A stretch of 64,000 bases of DNA from NCBI GenBank assembly GCA_023627715.1, contig JAMAHW010000004.1, positions 434,001 through 498,000 on the forward strand. The letters are read 5' to 3'. Positions 47,140-58,772 of this stretch are shown here, in pieces. A model generated the notes under the pieces. It had not been told where the DNA came from. It was given only the letters and a program-made list of their open reading frames with translations, and searched no databases. Origin of the DNA: Periconia sp. R9002. Lineage: Eukaryota; Ascomycota; Dothideomycetes; Pleosporales; Periconiaceae. Made by a program: the position numbers and the translations under genes. Each line of letters starts with the position of its first letter. Positions within the stretch are counted from its first letter, which is position 1.

Positions 47140-48566
47140 CTACTTGGAAACCTCCAGAGCCTGACTAGTCGGCCTCAAAGGCAACCCAGCTTTCTGATAC
47201 GTCGCATCGATCATCTCCATCTGGCGTATCGAGTCTTCCGGCTCCACCCAAACACCCGACCCCTCTCTATTTTTCACCCGGTTTACAAATTGCTCCAGCA
47301 TATGCCGATATGTTGACCACCACTCTTCGCCATTCTTTCCGGGTTGCTCCTCCGGCCACTTGTACGCTTTGATGTGCTCGATGCTTTGGTCCTTCTTAAC
47401 CACCGTGCCATCCTGTGGATTCTGGAGTTGGGTCTTGGTGATGACGTCGACGCGGTGATATAGATGAGGAGCCATGAAATTATACACAACGATCTCCTTC
47501 GTCGTCGTTTTCTCCAACCCACCGTCGACCTTCTCGACTTTGGGTTTCAATCTGATCTCAACCCTCGGCAGCATGTTCCGGAAGCTAGGCCAGTTCTTCG
47601 TGAGCGCAGGCAACGGGTACCCGCCTTTTGCCTGCAAATCCGCCTCGAGCTTCGCGATCCGGCCGCCCGAGAATTCGTACTCGGCGGTAATGGCTTCGTC
47701 GCACTGCGGGTCTATTGGAACCAGTCGATATGTCGCTGATTTGACGCTGATGGGCTCTTCGCCGAATACGCTGCGGATCGCACTCACGTCGTAGGTACCG
47801 AGATCCATCAACGTCCCGCCGCTGAGTTTGTAAACGAATCGGATATCGTCTTTTGGGAAGAAGCCGGCGAACAATGCGTTTAGGGCTGTGGTTCCTTCGA
47901 CTTCTTCTTTTGCGAAGAGGTTCAGGACGGTTGTCCACAGGGGATGGAAGCGATAGTGGAACGCTTCCAGCAAGACGGGAGCATTTGGGCCCTGGAGAAC
48001 AGGATGTAAGAAGAGAGAGCGCGCCTCTTCGGCATTGGAAACGGAGGGTTTCTCCAGAAGGACGTGTTTGCCGGCCTTCAGCGCTTTGAGAGTCCATTCG
48101 TAATGTAGCCCATTGGGCAAGGGGTTGTAGATACAATCAATCGCCGGATCATTTATGAGGTCTGTACTATAGGCATGAGCGAACATTCACTCCGACAAAT
48201 CGCCTTGAGCGACTCTTCCGGATCGCCGCATACCGTCATAAGTCTTATGCACGACAGGAATCCCGTGCTTTTTCGCATACGCCGTTGCCCTTGCGAAATC
48301 GCGCGCCGCGACTGCAGCCACGATGACGTCGGGATGCGATTTGGCTGGTGTTATTAAAGCCATTGGACTATGAACCTCACTCAGCATCAATCAATGTTAT
48401 CTTTTCCCTCATTTTGCCGCGTCCCCTATTCAGGCAATGGCCAAACTCACGCGATGTTCGCAGCCCCCAAGATACCGATTCGCAGCGCATCTTGGTTCTT
48501 CGTCGCGGCGGGTGGATTGAAGCCAGTGTATACGCGCCGGAAGTAGCCGAGCAGCGCTGCCGCCAT
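47140..48566 (-). CDS. Gfo/Idh/MocA-family NAD(P)-dependent oxidoreductase
   Basis: A Rossmann-fold dehydrogenase resembling trans-1,2-dihydrobenzene-1,2-diol dehydrogenase or sugar (for example D-xylose) 1-dehydrogenases. Exons 48566-48451, 48367-48234 and 48161-47140 encode 423 residues. The dinucleotide fold begins LRIGILGAANIAPMALI. The signature CIYNPLPNGLHYEWTLKALK is followed by AGKHVLLEKPSVSNAEEA, where EKP carries the family Lys. LLEAFHYRFHPLW is the conserved block before the substrate domain, and GGTLMDLGTYDVSAIRSVFG is the GFO/IDH/MOCA C-terminal motif. The last acceptor (TACAG at 48166-48162) was chosen over a nearer TATAG because only it keeps frame. The substrate cannot be told from sequence. 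No pathway partners are adjacent. Confidence 0.9.
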
Positions 48567-49111
48567 TGTTTCTGTACGTTAAAGGGGGGACTGATGTTGT
48601 TTCTGGTGCGATGGGAGAAGGTGTTTGCTTGATCGAAGAAATCCGGATGTCACTATCTGCTCTTCATCTAGAGGCGCCAAGGGTTTCTGCATATGATAGG
48701 CTGATGCTGATGAATGTTCAGTGGGCGTGCTTCCTCGCTGTTTGCGGGGAATCCTTGGTGACCGATGCCCCGACGGACCACTGACGGAAGTGGAAAGTCA
48801 GTAGGTGTACATCAATCCTTCTCAAGCCACAGCATGCATCTGTACAGCAAAGGTCAGTGAGCCTCTACTGGACGTCAAGTCCCGACTGAACTATGCAAGA
48901 CGCACGTACAGGTTACCTCGTTGCGCATATCGGTAGGAGCTGGCTCGCTGGCGTAAGCAAACTTTAATTTTAAATGATAAAGCGGCCATTAAATATGTAA
49001 GACTCTCCACATGTAGTAGTACACACCGAAGAATATCCTCATCTTTGCAAATAACAAGTTTGATCAAAAACAACACCTAGTCTTCGTACCATTGATGCTG
49101 CTATCTATGCT
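48567..49111. other. Intergenic region
   Basis: About 545 bp between two minus-strand genes. It should contain the promoter of the oxidoreductase and the 3' end of the MAPEG gene. No gene or repeat was seen. Confidence 0.5.
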
Positions 49112-49715
49112 TCAATAAGCATTCAGTTTGTTCCCTGCAAGCCAGTAAAGCCTGAACAAAACACCCGTAGAAACCGCCCACAGCAGCGAGCGAATATACG
49201 AGTACTTGGTCCTCTCAATAGTTGCGTACGCAATCAGATACAGCACACGAAGTGCCAAGTACGTTCCAGCAGCCGTATTCATCGTATCTACGCACATCCT
49301 CGTTAGCGACTTCACCATCACCACAAGAAAGAATCGCGGATGTCACAGGGACGCCATACCAGATGAAAGACCGGCCAGGTTCCCCGCAAGAATAGCTCCA
49401 ATGAACAGCGGCGCATTCTCCAAGCTGTTGGCGTGCGAGGCCTCGAGCCGCTCGTATTTTGCTCTCACGGCGGCCGGGACTGCTTTCTTGAGGGTTTCCT
49501 CTGTCGAGGCGCCGCGCGGGTTAGCGTTGTTCCATTTCCCGTTGTTAGCCTTCTTCATGTATTGCACCTATCGACGCCTTGTGTTAGAAGTTTTTATATC
49601 TTCCTTTTGCACATTCTTGTGAGGTCATGGACACGAAACGTACGGCGTAGGCGTGCGGAAGAAGTGCCAGAACCCAGTACACGGGGATGGTGTGGAGGGA
49701 GTAGTTCGGTGCCAT
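49112..49715 (-). CDS. MAPEG-domain membrane protein
   Basis: A small four-helix membrane protein of the MAPEG superfamily (microsomal glutathione transferases, leukotriene C4 synthase relatives and the MAPEG-like fungal group). Exons 49715-49644, 49567-49360 and 49287-49112 encode 151 residues, the usual size. The sequence starts MAPNYSLHTIPVYWVLALLP. The conserved loop AKYERLEASHANSLENAPLF matches the MAPEG R-x-E-x-x-H-x-N-x-x-E-x-x-P motif. Helix 3 is NTAAGTYLALRVLYLIAYA, and the last helix follows after TKYSYIRSLLW. The HANSLENAP form is typical of the fungal/bacterial MAPEG group without proven glutathione activity. The location is probably ER or outer mitochondrial membrane. The substrate is unknown. 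Confidence 0.9.
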
Positions 49716-50998
49716 CGTTTTGCAAGATAAATGATCACCACGCACAATTCGGAGGGGAGGGTCGGACGGTGGTATTTTTCCTTTGTTTGTGGCCCTTTCC
49801 AATGGGATTTCCCTGATATATGTATAACGTTGGAAGACACCAAGCTCCGTCGGTCGGTATTTATGACGCACCGTAGTTACGGCGTAGTGGACTAATACAG
49901 GGGAGGGGGTGTTAACCCATGGCGGATATCTAGTGTACCAGGCGTTACTTTCATAAATTAGACAAGGCGGACAACTTGTCGCAGAATCTCCAATTCGTGA
50001 CACTTCTGTAAGTTCTCCCGCTGTACGACCTCCCGGCGTGTTTATTCCTCCGTTCTAGGGAAGTATACCTAGTGCAGGCAGCAGTGACGCGCCTAGCCAA
50101 GCCCCAAAAGAAATCATGGCGTTGATTGGGTGGAATTTATGAGAGGGTATTTACGCCCGGGGGGGTTACAAGTCCAACATCCGTTCCGACCTTATTTTTT
50201 GGTGGGTGATTGGGGGCCTTCGATTGTCGTTAGTTTTAGCGGCGGTGGAGTAGCGGCGGGTGGGCCGAAGGCGCTGCGGGTCAGCCCCCAGAGGCCATTT
50301 GCTTATTTGAGTGTGGACCTCGCAGAGGACGGTTTGGGAAAATCTTGAAGGATGATTAGTGATAGTTTCTCGCTTCACCGGATAATTGTTATTGCAAGGT
50401 TGTCCTGCATATTCGCAGTTCCAATGAAGGAGCTTGAGGCTCTAGCAATATAGTTACGTTATCAAGTGACTACAAACCAACACTAAGGGTTTTGGTATAC
50501 CCCACGATTGCTGGCTGACAAGAATCAAAGTCTAGATCGTACGTTGAATGCTTGTGGAAGCTACGGTGAGAGGGTGTTTAACAGTATTTTATAGTAGAAA
50601 GTGCGGTGGACACCCTGTTCCAAAACCTTGTAATGAACAGAGTTGAGAGAGACCACCACAGTACGAACAGCAAATGGATAAGAAGATAGAAGAAAAAAGA
50701 GAAAATCAGACCAAAGCACAAATGTTATTCACATCTTTTTAAGATCGAGTCAAACGCCCTGAGGAAATCGTTTGTCGTAAGGTTCTCATGTATGAAATTT
50801 CAATTGATCTTCAGAGTATTGCTAAGGTTCTCATGTATAAACCACCCATGGTATGGATCAACACAGGTAGATCATCAATCGACTTGAAATCACCCCTGAC
50901 CAAGCATCCCACCCAAAAATCTCATTCCAAACATCCCTCAAGCTCCCCCATCCAACAGCTCAAACCGCGAGCACAACACATTCCAGCACCCATCCACC
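49716..50998. other. Intergenic region
   Basis: About 1.28 kb between two minus-strand genes. Frames on both strands are short and not coding-like. A purine-rich stretch lies near 50690-50705. Nothing else was recognised. Confidence 0.5.
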
Positions 50999-51820
50999 CT
51001 ACAAATCCCGCCGCACAAACCCCAAAACCGGCAGAGCCAGTCCTTCCTGCTCCCGCGTCCACGGAATATAGCTCCAATGCTTCCCCACAGGCAACATCGG
51101 CACACCATGCTCCTCCACCCACCGCGCATCCCGCACCACCAACGCGCCGTTCGGACACACAAGGACGCGTTCCCCTTGCGGACCGTAGTTCTTGTCGAGG
51201 TAGTGGAACTCGCTGGGGAGGTTCTTGAGGCTCTTTTGGGAGAGGACGTAGGATGAGTAGCCGAGGGGCTCGGGGTAGAGCGGTTGGTTGGGGGGTGCTG
51301 GTTGTTAATTTTGTGAGTTTTTTTGAAGGTATAGAGAGAGGAAGATAGGAAGAAACATACCGCAAACATCCCCTTTCCCATCCCTCTCCAATCCCAGATG
51401 CAAAACGTGAAGCGATTCCTCCGTGAAAAGCGAAGTCGGGACCCGATTCAGTTCGCAATACCTTTCCCACTCCGCCTCAGTCTTGATGTACACGGGCGGA
51501 CGATCCCCTTCTTTCCTCATACGCCTCGTCGTGATACCGGCACCGCGTTCCTGCTGCGTCGGGAGTGCTTCGGTGACGACGTGGGGTGGGTTGTGCAATG
51601 TCCACGTCCCGGTTTTGCTGGGCGGGTGTTCGGGTGTGTAAGGGGGGAACCAGGATGGACGCCAGTTTAGCGATGTGTTATCTGAAAAGGAGGAGAGGAT
51701 GATGAGATCTTTCTGGTAACGGTGGAAGATGGGGTCGGCGACGATTTGGGCCTGCGTTGGGGGTAGAGATGGTGGTGCTGCGGTGAATGAGGTCCTAGGA
51801 AGAGGGCGCTCTGGCTCCAT
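50999..51820 (-). CDS. Conserved-looking hypothetical protein, 252 aa
   Basis: Two exons (51820-51361 and 51297-50999) encode 252 residues. I do not recognise a family. The protein is soluble, Pro-rich at the N-terminus (MEPERPLPRTSFTAAPPSLP), then shows a well-ordered-looking part with many aromatic residues: SLNWRPSWFPPYTPEHPPSK, WERYCELNRVP, YPEPLGYSSYVLSQKSLKNL, LDKNYGPQGERVLVCPNGAL, and the end KHWSYIPWTREQEGLALPVL. There is no signal peptide or membrane span. The 63-bp intron has good borders, and the frame is open on both sides, which supports a real gene. Trp/Tyr/Pro density is high. Function unknown. Confidence 0.6.
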
Positions 51821-52637
51821 AAGGTCGTTCTCAGGTGATGCACGAGCTGATGAATGTTAATACTATATGAGTAGATGATACCACTGGGAAGACTCTCGTG
51901 CGACAAGAAGTGGGGAAGCACTGGATGAGTGTCTTGCCAGCAACAGTGGCGCAAGGCGCTTGTGAAAGTTCGCGAGACAGGCAATTTAAGTCAAAGGCCA
52001 TACGATTGTTGGCGAGCTCACAAGAAGAAAGTATCCGTTTGGTCTAGGCAGGAAAGCAGGTTGTGACCAGTCATGCAGTAGATCAACGATATCATGGACC
52101 CAGAAACTCGCGCGTGAATGGGTTCATGTTTGATGCGCCACTTTGAAGCGAGGTTGAACCGTGACTTATCTCAACCTATCTCCATTTGCCTAATGGCTAT
52201 GAAAGATTTGTTTGTTGCTCATTCGCTGTCTCGGTGTGACTTTGCAATGTTGCCAATGATGGGCCGTAAGCCATAAGATGTCATGATCTTCATCGAAATG
52301 TGTGGAACTTTTGTGAATTGAAACCTACAGGATGGTATGAGAAAGAAAGTCAAACATCACAAACCAAGATTACGTTCTTTGACCATCTCAGTTTATACAC
52401 GATGGACACTGCTATGTGATTGAAAACGCTGGTCAAAGAAGCCTATGCCATTTCCCTGAATTCTATGCGAGTGCAAACCGATGCCAGTCTTAACATACAG
52501 TGGACGTCCACGACATGCTCACACACAATCATTCATCCTCAATTAGGGCAGAAGCAAGCCCGGAGTATAAAGTGTGGTAGCCAACAGCACGGCCAGTATA
52601 GGTAACCATCAAGACAAGAGGGCTCTGTAGACGGTTC
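51821..52637. other. Intergenic region
   Basis: About 820 bp between the hypothetical gene and the aquaporin (both minus). No supported gene, repeat or RNA was seen. Confidence 0.5.
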
Positions 52638-54045
52638 CTAGCTGCTTCTCGAACTGTACTCAGAGCTGCCAGACTCAGTATTTGGCGCACTGCGGAAACT
52701 ATGGTCCGATGCCTCTTCGAAACGTGAGGGAGAGCGGGAATGCACAGAAGCAGCACTTTGCCGAGGCTGAGATGCCCGGTCATCGGAACGGTCAAAAGAG
52801 TGGTAACCATCGCCGCCATGATGGAGTACGGAAGAAGGTTGGCTTGGTAGGCGTTGAAGGGGGTAAGACTCATTTGCTGGGGTACTTTTGTTTATGATTC
52901 CCATGTCCTGGAGAGAAGAAAATGAACGAGGCGGATTCGCTGGCTTGTTGATAGGGAAGAAAGGATGCACAAATTGCGATTCGTCGGTACCATCGGTGCG
53001 ATGGCCTGAGCATGCCTCAGTATGAAAACATGGGATTAAGATAGTTGGGTGCACTCACCGACGTGCCTTTCTTCCTCCCCAGCCGACGGTTCCGTATGTC
53101 TATGCTCGCCGCCATCGCTATATGCTCCTGGATTCGCAGTTTCATACTCCAACACCTTGATCAGACGGTAGAATAACACAGCAACTATCGCCCCCAGTAA
53201 TGGGCCAACCCAATAGATCCAGTGGTATGGATCGAAAGTGCGGAGAATAACGTCCGGACCGAATGAGCGAGCAGGATTGAGGGAACCGCCAGTGAAGTAA
53301 ACACCTTGTGTATTCTTAGCAGACAGCACAGAGAAGGCCAAAGGAGCTACTTACCAGCCAACTCAGCAATAAATAAAGCCAAACCAATGCCAACAGGCGC
53401 AAGAAATGTAGCCTTGTGTTTTTCTGCTGCTAGCATGAAAATGCAAAAGATGAGTTCTGCAGTGAGCAACATTTCGATGAACAGGCCACGAGTGATTGAG
53501 GTGCCCTCGCTGAGGCTGGTTCGGACGTTGAGATCACCAGGAAGCAGTGCGGAAACGACCCCTGCCGCAGCAACGGCTCCAAGGATTTGGGAGATTATGA
53601 GAAGACCGGCCTTGATCCATCCGATAGCTCCTACTAATGCGAGAGCCACAGAGACCTACGTTGTTAAGCAGAGATTCTGAGATGGCAGAGGGGAGCATAC
53701 CGCGGGGTTGAACAGTCCTCCACTGATACGGAAGAAGATCCAGACATTGACTGCCAAGGAGAACCCAAAGGCCAGAGAAATGTACAGCAATGTCGCCGTG
53801 CTCGCAGGTTTATCTAACTCACTCGGTGGAGTATTGGCGACTTGAGTGGCAGCGAAAGCGAACAACAGGAACAGATAGGTGCCCACAAACTCTCCAAGCA
53901 TGGAGATTAGCATATGTCGGATCCGATTGGGAAGCCATCGGAGCTCTGGAAGGCGCTTCTCCCCAGGGCGTTTGGGATCTGTGGTGTACGTTGGCTTCAT
54001 TCCTGGCAGGACCATAAAGCTCTTGGAGGGTTCGTTGACGTTCAT
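52638..54045 (-). CDS. Aquaporin/aquaglyceroporin (MIP family)
   Basis: A membrane channel for water or small solutes. Exons 54045-53701, 53655-53355, 53304-53059 and 53005-52638 encode 419 residues. Both pore motifs are intact: FNPAVSVAL (N113-A115, split by intron 1) and GSLNPARSFGP (N225-A227). Membrane spans include MLGEFVGTYLFLLFAFAATQ, TLLYISLAFGFSLAVNVWIF, WIKAGLLIISQILGAVAAAG, FIEMLLTAELIFCIFMLAAE, ATFLAPVGIGLALFIAELAG and HWIYWVGPLLGAIVAVLFYR. The Arg of the NPAR motif and the short loops suggest an aquaporin-like selectivity filter rather than a classic Fps1 glycerol channel. An unusual cytosolic tail of about 130 residues is Ser/His/Arg-rich (SAASVHSRSPSRFEEASDHS), with probable phosphorylation sites. 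The tail exon is separate and in frame. Confidence 0.92.
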
Positions 54046-55754
54046 GTGCGAACTCGAGGATTGACAGGTACTAATAATGGATATATGGAGGGTAGATGAA
54101 CGCGTAAGAAACAGCTACTTGAATGAGAGACAATGATTAACTAGGGTTGAAGCAAAGAATAGATGGAACCGATAGGGCCTAGGATGTTACGATTGCAGGA
54201 TTGACGGGCATAGGTGAGGGTTGAAAGGATGAAAAGGTATGAGAGAGGAGAGTGGAAGTCTGTACTGGAGAGAAGATATGAGTGAAGCCTCGAAAGTGGA
54301 AAGTGACCTGGCCAGCATAGTGAAGGTGCAGGCGTGTTAAGCACTTTCTTTTTGTCTTGAGCTGGCAGCAGCATGAGATAATGAGGAAAGGACGAAGAGA
54401 CAAGGTCTCGTAGCACAGCAGACCAATCAAGGTGGAGCTCCAGTTTATTGAGTATTCGACGGTTGGTATATACCGAGTGAGTCGAGAGTATACCTAGATA
54501 TGTATGTAGTAACTCAGGTGTAGAAATCTAAATGTGATGGTATGTCACGTGATGAAGAGTGAACTCCAGGGCTTGTACCTCAAGCTGCTTTCCTAGGCAG
54601 AATCTTGGTACTAGACATGGCGTGTAAAGGCCGACTGCGCGCAATAGAGACAAAACGGTTGAACATGACTGAGGCCTTGACCTGAAGCATGTTGAATGTT
54701 GTTAAGTCAGGGTGAGTGCATCTGAATCAGTGGTGTGGTGCGGTAGCACACATGGAGTAGCGCAGCATGATTCGGGATGAAACATGTTGGGCAGCGAGAA
54801 AACAGTCTGGGGAGTGGTGAGACGCCCGGATACGGCCATGAGCAAAAAGAATGGGATGTCTGTCTGATGGTGTTGATAATGTGAAGGGAGGGGTTGTACG
54901 TAGGTCTTCGTTTGGGTCTCCCTTTTTCAATGGATACATAGATGTCTGTATAGGTATATTGTGTATCTGACTATGTGCCGTCATCATTCGTACAGTGTAC
55001 GTGACGATTAGTAAATTCCCAAGTTACATAGGCACATAGATGCATGCTACATGGACAGGTACCGTGGTTCCATGGCCAAAGCACTGTACAGTATATTCAG
55101 GTACTCGGTTCAACAACTACCGTGGCCCAAGTCCCAGCGATATTGTGGTATATTATCCCAGGTATTGCATGCGCAAACAAGTGACAGCGACAGCGTATAA
55201 CGTACCGATGAAGCGAGCCTTCCCTGTCTTCTGCTGCACAGCATCGTAGCTAGCCTGTCGCCCGCGCTTTATTGCATCGTTGCTTCCCTAGAGTGTTTCG
55301 CTCATTTTCTTCTTTCCTTTTCCCCCTCCCCTCTTTTTTTCCTCTTTCCCCTTCTTCCTCTTTCTTCCGCTTCTTCTCCCGTTTTCCCTACGCTTCTCTC
55401 CCCAATCCCATTGCTTGGTTCGACCGCCTAGCCGGCTGGCTGGCTGCTGTGCGTTGGTTGGCGTCATACACGCGACTGGGCCCGTTCCCCGTTCACATTA
55501 CCGCATCGACTGACCCCGTCCTGGCCGTGACCCTGGCCTGACTACCGCGCCTGCCCAGCTGATGATACATCAACTCTACATATTCCACCCGTGACGACAC
55601 GACCAGACTCCTTGCCGCATGTGTATACCTCACCGAGTCCTCTAGGGTTCAGCATCTGCTGTTGCTGCGATTCCTCCCAACTCCCCTCCTTCCTTTTTCC
55701 CGACCATTTTAGCTGCGCTTCTCCGCCTTACAACCCCGCCCGCAACCCACCACC
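54046..55754. other. Divergent intergenic region, aquaporin and RING ligase
   Basis: About 1.7 kb between divergent starts. It contains a long pyrimidine-rich tract (about 55305-55400), likely close to the transcription start of the RING gene, and a TCACGTGA site at 54544-54551. Frames in it are short. No RNA gene was recognised. Confidence 0.5.
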
Positions 55755-58075
55755 ATGCGCCCGCTTCGGCTGCTGCTGTCGCTTTGTACGAGCCTGGTAG
55801 CTTTCACACTGCTGCTCTACGTCGTCTTCGGTCCTCCAGACGAACCGAGAGGAAGCGAGAGGAGCAGAGCCAGCGCATTCTTCTCCTTCATGTCACCAAG
55901 CTCGCTATTCCCCCCCTCTGCCATCATCAGCCTGACGGACGACAATTCCACCTTTTTCCTCGCCCGCCCCGCCGCTTTCGGGCCCTCACTTCCTCCCACC
56001 GGACTGAGTGGTGCGCTATGGATAGGCTCCGGTTTTGGCGATGAAGCCATGAGTACAGGAGAGTTGGGCTGCAGCGACGTGCCCGGGTGGAACAATGGCG
56101 ACGATAATATCAGCATTCTAGGGCTTAAAACACCACCGAAAGCACAGGCACACCCGCCTCTAGAAGACAGCAAATCCATGACACAAGCTCAGAACGCCGA
56201 CGACGGCACCGACAACCAACTTCACGAATCAAACCCTGCCACAAGTTCGGTTGCCCATGCAGACATCGAGTCCATACAAGAGAGCGCAGAGATCAAAGGG
56301 AAGGTGGTACTACTGAAAAGAGGTGGATGTGGCTTTCTCGAGAAGGTTAGGTGGGCACAAAGACGAGGCGGTGTTGCTCTCATAGTCGGAGATGATGTGC
56401 GCGGTGGAGTTTTGGTCCGAATGTATGCTCGCGGAGACACATCAGATGTCACCATTCCCGCGCTTTTCACTTCTCACACAACCGCACATTTGCTGTCTTC
56501 ATTGCTTCCAACGGGAGGAACGGTTCAAGATCTGTCTCCGGAAGACCTTGCTAAATTAAACCTCGTGAGGGGTGGAACAAGCGGGAAGAGCAAGACGCAA
56601 CCGAGTAAACATATACATGCCCCGAAACCTGGGGAGAGCAGCCATGAGCAGGGCTGGTTCCGGTCCCTATTTCTCAATCTGGGTTTCGGTGACGATACCA
56701 GCTCAAATGATAATCAGCGGCCCCCTAGCAGCGGGAAGCTCGATTGGACGCAGTTAGGAAACGGGCGTGGTCAACAGCCTGTAGTCACAGATTCTTCAAC
56801 GCCCGACAGCGCGCCGACGCCCGCAACAGGAGGCTCTGTCATAGAGGAATCGACTACTTCCATCACCCCTGTTCCGAGAAAGACCTATGCGCCTGGAAGG
56901 CCTACAAATGGACGTTTTAATCTACCGTCAAGCGGGGAGTACTCTAATGATGCTACTGCCGAGGACAATGGGTGGTTACACGGTCTTCTGGGAGGCAAAC
57001 GAAATTTATTGGATCCCGCACTGACAGAGTCGGAGTCGGACGATGACGATGCTTTCGACCCACCTAGCCCACATGAAGGCCTCTGGGTCACACTCTCCCC
57101 AACCAACATGTCGACTAGCCCTTTCTTCGACACCCTGCTCGTTCTGGTCGTGAGCCCTCTGGTCACCTTGACTGTAGTCTACGCGCTCCTTCTTCTCCGA
57201 TCCCGTATCCGACGCCGCCGCTGGAGAGCGCCCAAATCAATCGTCGAACGCCTTCCTGTTCGCACGTATCACACCATTAGTGACCACAGCCCTGCTGCAA
57301 CCCCCACCGCTTCATCTCCTACTACTCCTCTTCTTCAGCACCCACCACCTCAAGAGTCTCCTGCACGCGCACGTTCCGCAGATGAATCAGATACGCCTGC
57401 AGCATCAGCTTCACATCTTCAGCCTCCTCGTACATCCGAAGAAGAGGGACGCGAGTCAGGCCTAGCGGCATGGAGACGACGTTACGGGGGAAGGCAAAAG
57501 GAGTGTGTCGTGTGCTTGGAGGAGTATGAGGATGGTGTCAGTCAAGTCATGAGCCTTCCGTGCGGCCATGAGTTTCACGCTGACTGCATGTAAGTCGATT
57601 TTCTTGCACCGTCATTTTTGATCTTTGCCATTAATCATGTTGTAGCACACCATGGCTCGTGACCCGTCGACGGACTTGTCCCATTTGCAAAGGCGATGTT
57701 GTTCGCTCTCTGTCGCAATCTTACCGCGATCGCGCCAGGTCCGTGTTGGAAGCCCCTTTCCACGATGAGTCGGATGACGATATCCAAGCTCAAGCTGCGG
57801 AAACGCACAATGACTCTCCCTCCGCTTCACGTCCTGTACCTATCTCATCAAGTAATCTCGACGACGACGTTGAAGCGAATTGGGCAGCGGAGGAAGGAGA
57901 CGAGCGCGGCCAAGAGATATCGCAATCACGCAATTCTAATCTGAGCAGTTCACTCAGGGAAGTCAGTTCCTCCGTAGCAACAACCATATGGCGCGGCTTC
58001 GAAGCAGCGGTTGGACGAACGCCCAGCGTACAGAGACGACCGAGTAGGGAGGATGTCATTGACAGAGACCGGTGA
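55755..58075 (+). CDS. PA-TM-RING-H2 E3 ubiquitin ligase
   Basis: A membrane-embedded ubiquitin ligase of the RNF13/PA-TM-RING type, expected in the endosome-vacuole or Golgi system. Exons 55755-57589 and 57646-58075 encode 754 residues. The N-terminus is a signal/anchor (LRLLLSLCTSLVAFTLLLYV). The protease-associated domain is about residues 170-270 (IKGKVVLLKRGGCGFLEKVR, RRGGVALIVGD, IPALFTSHTTAHLL). A low-complexity stretch follows. The membrane span is near 458-478 (TLLVLVVSPLVTLTVVYALL), with a basic stop-transfer RSRIRRRRW. The RING-H2 finger is near 583-630: CVVC, then CGHEFHADC, then CPIC, all eight ligands present. The single intron falls inside the RING after HADCI. The tail is acidic and Ser-rich. 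Confidence 0.92.
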
Positions 58076-58772
58076 ACTGCGGATCATGATGGATTAGAGG
58101 GCGGATTGTTTTTTACATCTGCATCGCGTTGGAGTTATTAGGGAGTTTTGTTTGATTGACATGGGCAGGCATAGTAATACCCCCGCTTCCTATACAGTTG
58201 GATGCAACGTTTGGATCATTATGGATCGGATCGTCACGAAAGGGTAGAAGTTGGGAATGGCCACGGAACGCACCTCCGAATTTTTAGCAAGAACACTACG
58301 TTGCCGCTCTCGTACTTGTTGATGGTATACCCACACTGCTCACCACACCACATTCGGCCGGTGTTTGGTCCTCTCATCTTTGTTTGAGTATTTACCCAAT
58401 ACTCTAGTATCGTTGCGTTGACAGCTTTATATTTTCAAATCAAGTACAAACTTTCACATTGATGCGTATAGAGATTTTGAAGATCATCTCGTGCCATTTC
58501 CAGATTGCTTCTACTATGTATCGTACTATGCATGTCTTTTAACCTTTTCATTTTGCCGTCGTCGCCTTCCCTCTTGCAGCCCCACCGGGTTCGTGATACA
58601 CTAATTGAAGGAAGGAAAGAAGTGTAGAAAAAATAAGTATATCAGAGAAAAAGAAGGCACGCTTCATCACACAAACCATGCATGCATGCAATCCAATGCA
58701 AGAAGAAAACCCGCCTTCCAATCCTCCTCATCAACGCACCAACGAAGAAATATCCGTCCTTCTCATTCCCCT
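58076..58772. other. Convergent intergenic region
   Basis: About 700 bp between the stop codons of the RING ligase (plus) and the proline-rich protein (minus). It contains the two 3' ends. A GCATGCATGC-like short repeat lies near 58679-58690. No gene was recognised. Confidence 0.5.
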
